DNA from: Kalmanozyma brasiliensis GHG001
Lineage: Eukaryota; Basidiomycota; Ustilaginomycetes; Ustilaginales
DNA length: 64,000 bases
Direction: 5' to 3'
Assembly (NCBI RefSeq): GCF_000497045.1
Contig: NW_015961959.1
Coordinates: 1 to 64,000 of the forward strand
Position numbers and translations under genes: made by a program. Under the pieces are notes generated by a model. The model was not told the DNA's origin and searched no databases. It was given only the letters and a program-made list of their open reading frames with translations. Position 1 is the stretch's first letter, and each line of letters begins with the position of its first letter. Shown piece by piece: positions 60,375 to 64,000 of the stretch.

Positions 60375-62327
60375 CTAACGACGAGACTTGGCCTTCTTGA
60401 GCGACTTCTGCATGAGTTTTTGGTCCTCTGGGTTGTCCAATGACACCAACCCATCCTGTCCTTGCTCCACCTCCTCGTCGTCACCATCAACGGTCGTTGT
60501 GGTGTCCACCTTGTCGTTCTTGCTATGCGCGTTGTTGGAAGGGGGGCTGACCTTCAACTTGCACACAAAGAACCCATCCAGATTGTGCACGTGCGGGAAG
60601 ATTCGTCTCGCATACACCATGCGCTCATCGAATTTGCTCCTCCCGAAACTCTTGAACCCATCGCGACCGAATTGGATGCCGGTGTCGACGATCTTGACGT
60701 TGCTCCTCTTGCGCAGGGCGTACTGGACCACCTCCTCGTTCTCCTCTGTCATGACAGAGCATGTCGAGTAGACGACGTAGCCACCGGTGCTCGAGCGCGG
60801 GTTGACACTGTCGATGGCACACAGCAGCAGTTGCTTCTGCAGATGCGTCAGCAGCGCAAAATCCCGTTCGGACTTGTTGACCTTGACACTCTGGTCTTTG
60901 TGAATCACCCCGGTTCCGGAACACGGCGAGTCCAACAAAACGCGATCAAATCCACCGATCACCTTGGGGAACTGGCGTCCGTCGTAGTTGCACACCACCA
61001 CGTTCTTGCACCCAAGCCGATGGATGTTGGCGACGAGCGACTTGATGCGGTTCTTGTTCGAGTCGTTGGCGAACACGGTGCCGGTGTTCTGCATGAGCGC
61101 TGAGAGGTAGGTGGACTTGCCACCGGGTGCCGAGGCCATGTCGAGCACGCGTTCGTTGGGTTGCGGCGCCAGCGCGATGCACGGCAAAAACGAGGAAGCC
61201 GCTTGGAGCATGTAGTGCCCCGCCAGATACTCAGGCGTCGCACCGATGGGGACGGAGGACTCGAACACTTGAAGGCCCACCTTGGACCACCCACCGATGG
61301 GCTCGAGGTTGACGCCGCGGTTGATGAGTGCTTGGGCGAGGTCGCGACGTCGGGTGCGAAGCGTGTTGGCTCGGATGGTGACGGGACGGGGCGTCTCGTT
61401 GGCTTCAAAGAACTCGATCGCTTCGGCGGGTGTGAAGAGCTCGAACAGCTTCTCGGCCAGGAAGGCGTTGTAGCCGTAGTAGGTGCAGATGTCGGCGAGC
61501 AGCTGCTCGACGTATTCGGAGCGAGATCGACCGTCGATGGCGAGCTTCTTGAAGTTGGAGAGGACGGTGACGACTTCCTGGATGCGCATGTGGACGAGCT
61601 GGAGGTCGGCGCCGCGCACCTTTTCGGCTTCGCGCTCTTCGAGCGTGGGGAGCATGAATTCGGCGCCTTCGCCTGCGGAGTCGTCCTCGTCATCTTCGGC
61701 CTCTTCGTCGTCCGAATCGAGCTCCACCTCGTCGCCCTCCTCGCCTTCGAGATCCTCGTCGCCGAGATCGAATTCGTCGCCAAGCTCTGGCTCCGAGCCT
61801 TCCTCCGCGTCCTCGTCATCTTCCTCAAGGACATCAGATCCCCCTTCCGCCTCCTCCTCGTCGTCGTCGTCGGAGTCGAGCGACAGACCCTGGCTCTTGA
61901 GCAGCTCCTCGAGTCGTTCTGCTTCTGCGAGCGCCTTCTTGCGTTGCCTGTCTGTGAGCTTGCCGTTCTTGGGCAGGCCCAGTGCTGCTAGTGGATCTTC
62001 CTCTTCCTCCACTTCGATCTCTTCCTCTTCTTCCTCGTCGTCCTCTACATCCTCGTCATCTTCTCCTTCGAGCTCCTCCTCGTCCTCCTCTTCGTCCTCC
62101 TCCTCCTCAACAGGTGCGACCTTCGCATTCGACTTGCCGTTCGTAGCAGCTCGTGAGCTTGTTGCCTTTGCCCCCCTCGTCGCTGTCACAGGTGCACTCG
62201 CAATCCTCGCCTTCTTGACCGGCGCCGCGGAGTCTGCCGCCTTCCTCTTGCCCTTGTTGTTGCTGACCGCGCGCTCCTCACGCAACGGCTGAGGTGGTGC
62301 CTGCTTGTTCTTTGATCTGCGACCCAT
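60375..62327 (-). CDS. NOP2: Nop2, rRNA cytosine-5 methyltransferase
   Basis: This nucleolar protein methylates large-subunit rRNA (m5C) and is needed for 60S assembly. 650 residues from the ATG at 62327 (MGRRSKNKQ); the raw frame opens on TTG. The N-terminal 240 residues are basic then strongly acidic (repeated Glu/Asp runs). The methyltransferase core has DMASAPGGKSTYLSALMQN for SAM binding, DSPCSGTGVIHKDQSVK with the motif IV cysteine, and YVVYSTCSVMTEENEEVV with the catalytic motif VI cysteine. Both cysteines are intact. The U6-like RNA locus B follows its stop closely on the same strand. Confidence 0.95.
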   Translation of the reverse strand: MGRRSKNKQAPPQPLREERAVSNNKGKRKAADSAAPVKKARIASAPVTATRGAKATSSRAATNGKSNAKVAPVEEEEDEEEDEEELEGEDDEDVEDDEEEEEEIEVEEEEDPLAALGLPKNGKLTDRQRKKALAEAERLEELLKSQGLSLDSDDDDEEEAEGGSDVLEEDDEDAEEGSEPELGDEFDLGDEDLEGEEGDEVELDSDDEEAEDDEDDSAGEGAEFMLPTLEEREAEKVRGADLQLVHMRIQEVVTVLSNFKKLAIDGRSRSEYVEQLLADICTYYGYNAFLAEKLFELFTPAEAIEFFEANETPRPVTIRANTLRTRRRDLAQALINRGVNLEPIGGWSKVGLQVFESSVPIGATPEYLAGHYMLQAASSFLPCIALAPQPNERVLDMASAPGGKSTYLSALMQNTGTVFANDSNKNRIKSLVANIHRLGCKNVVVCNYDGRQFPKVIGGFDRVLLDSPCSGTGVIHKDQSVKVNKSERDFALLTHLQKQLLLCAIDSVNPRSSTGGYVVYSTCSVMTEENEEVVQYALRKRSNVKIVDTGIQFGRDGFKSFGRSKFDERMVYARRIFPHVHNLDGFFVCKLKVSPPSNNAHSKNDKVDTTTTVDGDDEEVEQGQDGLVSLDNPEDQKLMQKSLKKAKSRR

Positions 62328-63064
62328 TGTGTTTGTTCTGTGTGATGTGGGTGGTGAGTGGAGTGAGGACGAGGTGCGGTGGCAGTTCTTCTCGAACAAA
62401 AAGAGGGTCTGGAAATTTTTGGTCGTGCAGCCATGGTGAAAAATTTAAGGATAGTGCAAAATTCTGGAATTGCCTTGGATGAAGCGGTCTAACAAACGGA
62501 TAGATTTGGATCGGGGCCGATCGCCGCTCTTCGCTGCGTCTACGGACTTCGTTTTATGCACTCACATGGTAGCTTCGGCTGGTCGTGCAGCCTATCAAGG
62601 GCGGTGTTTGGGTCCAGAGCGCGGTGGCAAGACTCCTCGCCCAAGGGCGCACACTGTCAATGTCTGGGTGAGGAAAGGGTAGCAGCAAGGTTGAACCGGG
62701 AGACAGCCTCGCTCGCGGGTGCTGCAGGTTCGGATTTATGCTCAGCCCCGACCGGTCATAAAGGCGCGGTCATACGGAGAAGGCACGGACCCAGGCCGAA
62801 ACTCCACTTGCCTCCAGGCTGACAAGCTGACACATATATCCCCTCCCGCCCGTCTTCCATCCCTGCCAACCGTCAACCATCAGAACCCTCTGTCGTCAGC
62901 GTCATCGCTCACGGAGAACAGCCAACATTCTAGCAACAACGGTCTTCCGCACGGCCATCTCACGCCAGGCCATCCGCAGCTACACCGTCGCCGCACGTTC
63001 TCTCCCACCCGCCCGCGTCTTATCGACTTCAACTTCGCGCTCCATCTCAACGACCGCTCGCGCC
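62328..63064. other. Divergent region between NOP2 and the ECM4-like gene
   Basis: Holds a TATA-like ACATATATCC at about 62831-62840. Between it and the ATG at 63065 is a frame open in phase with the downstream gene for about 75 codons. It lacks any ATG but reads like a mitochondrial presequence (see findings). Confidence 0.5.
62831..62840 (+). promoter_or_regulatory. TATA-like box of the ECM4-like gene
   Basis: ACATATATCC lies about 230 bp upstream of the first ATG of the downstream gene. It implies a leader of about 200 nt that includes the ATG-less in-frame extension. Confidence 0.45.
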
Positions 63065-64000
63065 ATGTCGGACAACTCCAAGAAGGACGGTTCTTCGGAC
63101 TGGTCGAACAAGGACGGTCATTTCCGTCGTCAAGAATCCTCTTTCCGTACATCTATCGAGCCGAATGGCAAGCACGCGCCCGAGATCGGGCGGTACCATC
63201 TTGTCGTAGCGCTGGCGTGTCCCTGGGCGCACCGCGCGCTGATCGTTCGTCAGCTCAAAGGCATGGACAAGGTGCCGGACTTGCTGCCTGTTCACGTCGT
63301 CGACTCGCTGCTCGGTCCGGAGGGGTGGAGCTTCGTCCCCTACGAGGGCGAGCTCAAAGGTCTCGGTGTGCCAGGAACAGGCATCAAGATCCCCGGCCAT
63401 GAGGACAAGAAGAGGATCCGAGAGCTCTACATGGCGGCCGATCCAAAGTACGAACAGCGCTGCACAGTGCCCATCATCTGGGACAACAAACTGGGGACTA
63501 TTGTCAACAACGAATCGAGCGAGGTGATTCGCAACCTCAACTACGCCTTTGACGAATTCCTGCCAGAGGAACACAAGGGCGTGACGTACTACCCCGAGGA
63601 GCTGCGCAACGAGATCGACGCCATGAACGAGTGGGTCTATCCGACCATCAACAACGGTGTCTACAAGTGCGGGTTTGCCACTCTTCAAGATGCGTACGAA
63701 TCCAACGTCGGTCCTCTATTCGAATCGCTCGATCGAGTCGAGAAACAGCTCTCGGACGGCCGCAAATTCTTGTTCGGCGGCAAACTCACCGAAGCTGACA
63801 TCCGACTCTTTACCACCATCGTCCGCTTCGACTGCGTCTACTTTACGCACTTCAAGTGCAACTACCGCACCATCCGAGATGGATATCCGCACATCAACCG
63901 GTGGTTGTTGGGACTGTACTGGAACGATCCGGCGTTCAAGGATACGACCGACTTCGACAGTATCAAGGCGCACTACTTCCAGAGCCACCCCAACATCAAT
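63065..64000 (+). CDS. ECM4: Glutathione S-transferase omega-like / glutathionyl-hydroquinone reductase (Ecm4/Gto family), 3' end outside the window
   Basis: Partial: 312 codons are visible from the ATG at 63065 and the frame runs off the right edge. The thioredoxin-like N domain has VALACPWAHRALIVRQLKG, whose Cys52 in CPW is the catalytic cysteine of the family. RCTVPIIWDNKLGTIVNNESSEVIRN is the glutathione-binding block. The helical C domain has GKLTEADIRLFTTIVRFD and CNYRTIRDGYPHINRWLLGLYWNDPAF, both diagnostic of Ecm4/GS-HQR proteins. These enzymes reduce glutathionyl-quinones using glutathione. The frame is open upstream to a TGA near 62828, and that extension resembles a mitochondrial presequence but has no ATG. 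Confidence 0.9.
   Translation, partial: MSDNSKKDGSSDWSNKDGHFRRQESSFRTSIEPNGKHAPEIGRYHLVVALACPWAHRALIVRQLKGMDKVPDLLPVHVVDSLLGPEGWSFVPYEGELKGLGVPGTGIKIPGHEDKKRIRELYMAADPKYEQRCTVPIIWDNKLGTIVNNESSEVIRNLNYAFDEFLPEEHKGVTYYPEELRNEIDAMNEWVYPTINNGVYKCGFATLQDAYESNVGPLFESLDRVEKQLSDGRKFLFGGKLTEADIRLFTTIVRFDCVYFTHFKCNYRTIRDGYPHINRWLLGLYWNDPAFKDTTDFDSIKAHYFQSHPNIN

Overview
The window looks like nuclear DNA of a basidiomycete smut fungus (Ustilaginomycotina, Ustilago/Sporisorium-like). The protein set is fungal: a Zn2Cys6 regulator, Bud6, Hgh1, neutral trehalase and a cytochrome b5/acyl-CoA dehydrogenase. Genes are closely packed. Most are intronless, and the few introns are about 70-110 nt with GTRAGT-type donors and CTGAC/CTAAC-like branch sites. 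The genus is inferred from gene style, not proven. Many reading frames in the raw data open at TTG or GTG; I moved those starts to the first plausible ATG and placed introns by hand where homology needed them.

Layout. 0.5-5.5 kb: MCM2 (start codon alone on exon 1) and farnesyl diphosphate synthase, both minus. 6-13 kb: dynactin p62 (+) converging on a very long CaMKK/LKB1-type kinase (-). 15-19.3 kb: holocytochrome c synthase (+) converging on one continuous 1018-codon frame (-) that joins a mitochondrial calcium uniporter (MCU) domain to a complete COQ2 prenyltransferase. 20-30 kb: a small spliced disordered-protein gene, BRL1, an OCA6-like pseudophosphatase, BUD6 and HGH1. 30-37 kb: an F-box/ankyrin-like protein, a U6-like RNA locus, a spliced carnitine acetyltransferase with an optional mitochondrial presequence, and Pcs60 (PTS1). 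37-47.7 kb: DNA polymerase delta, a short Zn2Cys6 protein, an HMG-box protein and a JmjC/cupin-like orphan. 47.7-56.6 kb: neutral trehalase, eIF2-alpha and an Mdm1-type PXA-PX-nexin protein. 58-64 kb: a cytochrome b5/acyl-CoA dehydrogenase fusion, a second U6-like RNA locus directly after NOP2, and an ECM4/glutathionyl-hydroquinone-reductase-like gene cut by the window edge.

Functional themes are replication (MCM2, POL3), mitochondrial respiration (cytochrome c heme lyase, MCU+COQ2), peroxisomal acyl/acetyl metabolism (carnitine acetyltransferase, Pcs60 ending AKL, b5-ACAD ending ARL) and polarity/nuclear envelope (BUD6, BRL1). They do not form an obvious cluster.

The least expected signals are: (1) the MCU-COQ2 fusion, with no methionine available to start COQ2 separately and a second presequence-like stretch at the junction; (2) two U6-snRNA-derived loci 28 kb apart that keep the 5' half of U6 but diverge in the 3' half with paired (covarying) changes, GNRA-to-GNRA loop exchange and Pol III-type T runs exactly at the end of conservation; (3) an AUG-less in-frame mitochondrial-presequence-like extension before the ECM4-like gene; (4) a carnitine acetyltransferase whose exon 1 adds a presequence to a protein ending in a PTS1-like tripeptide.
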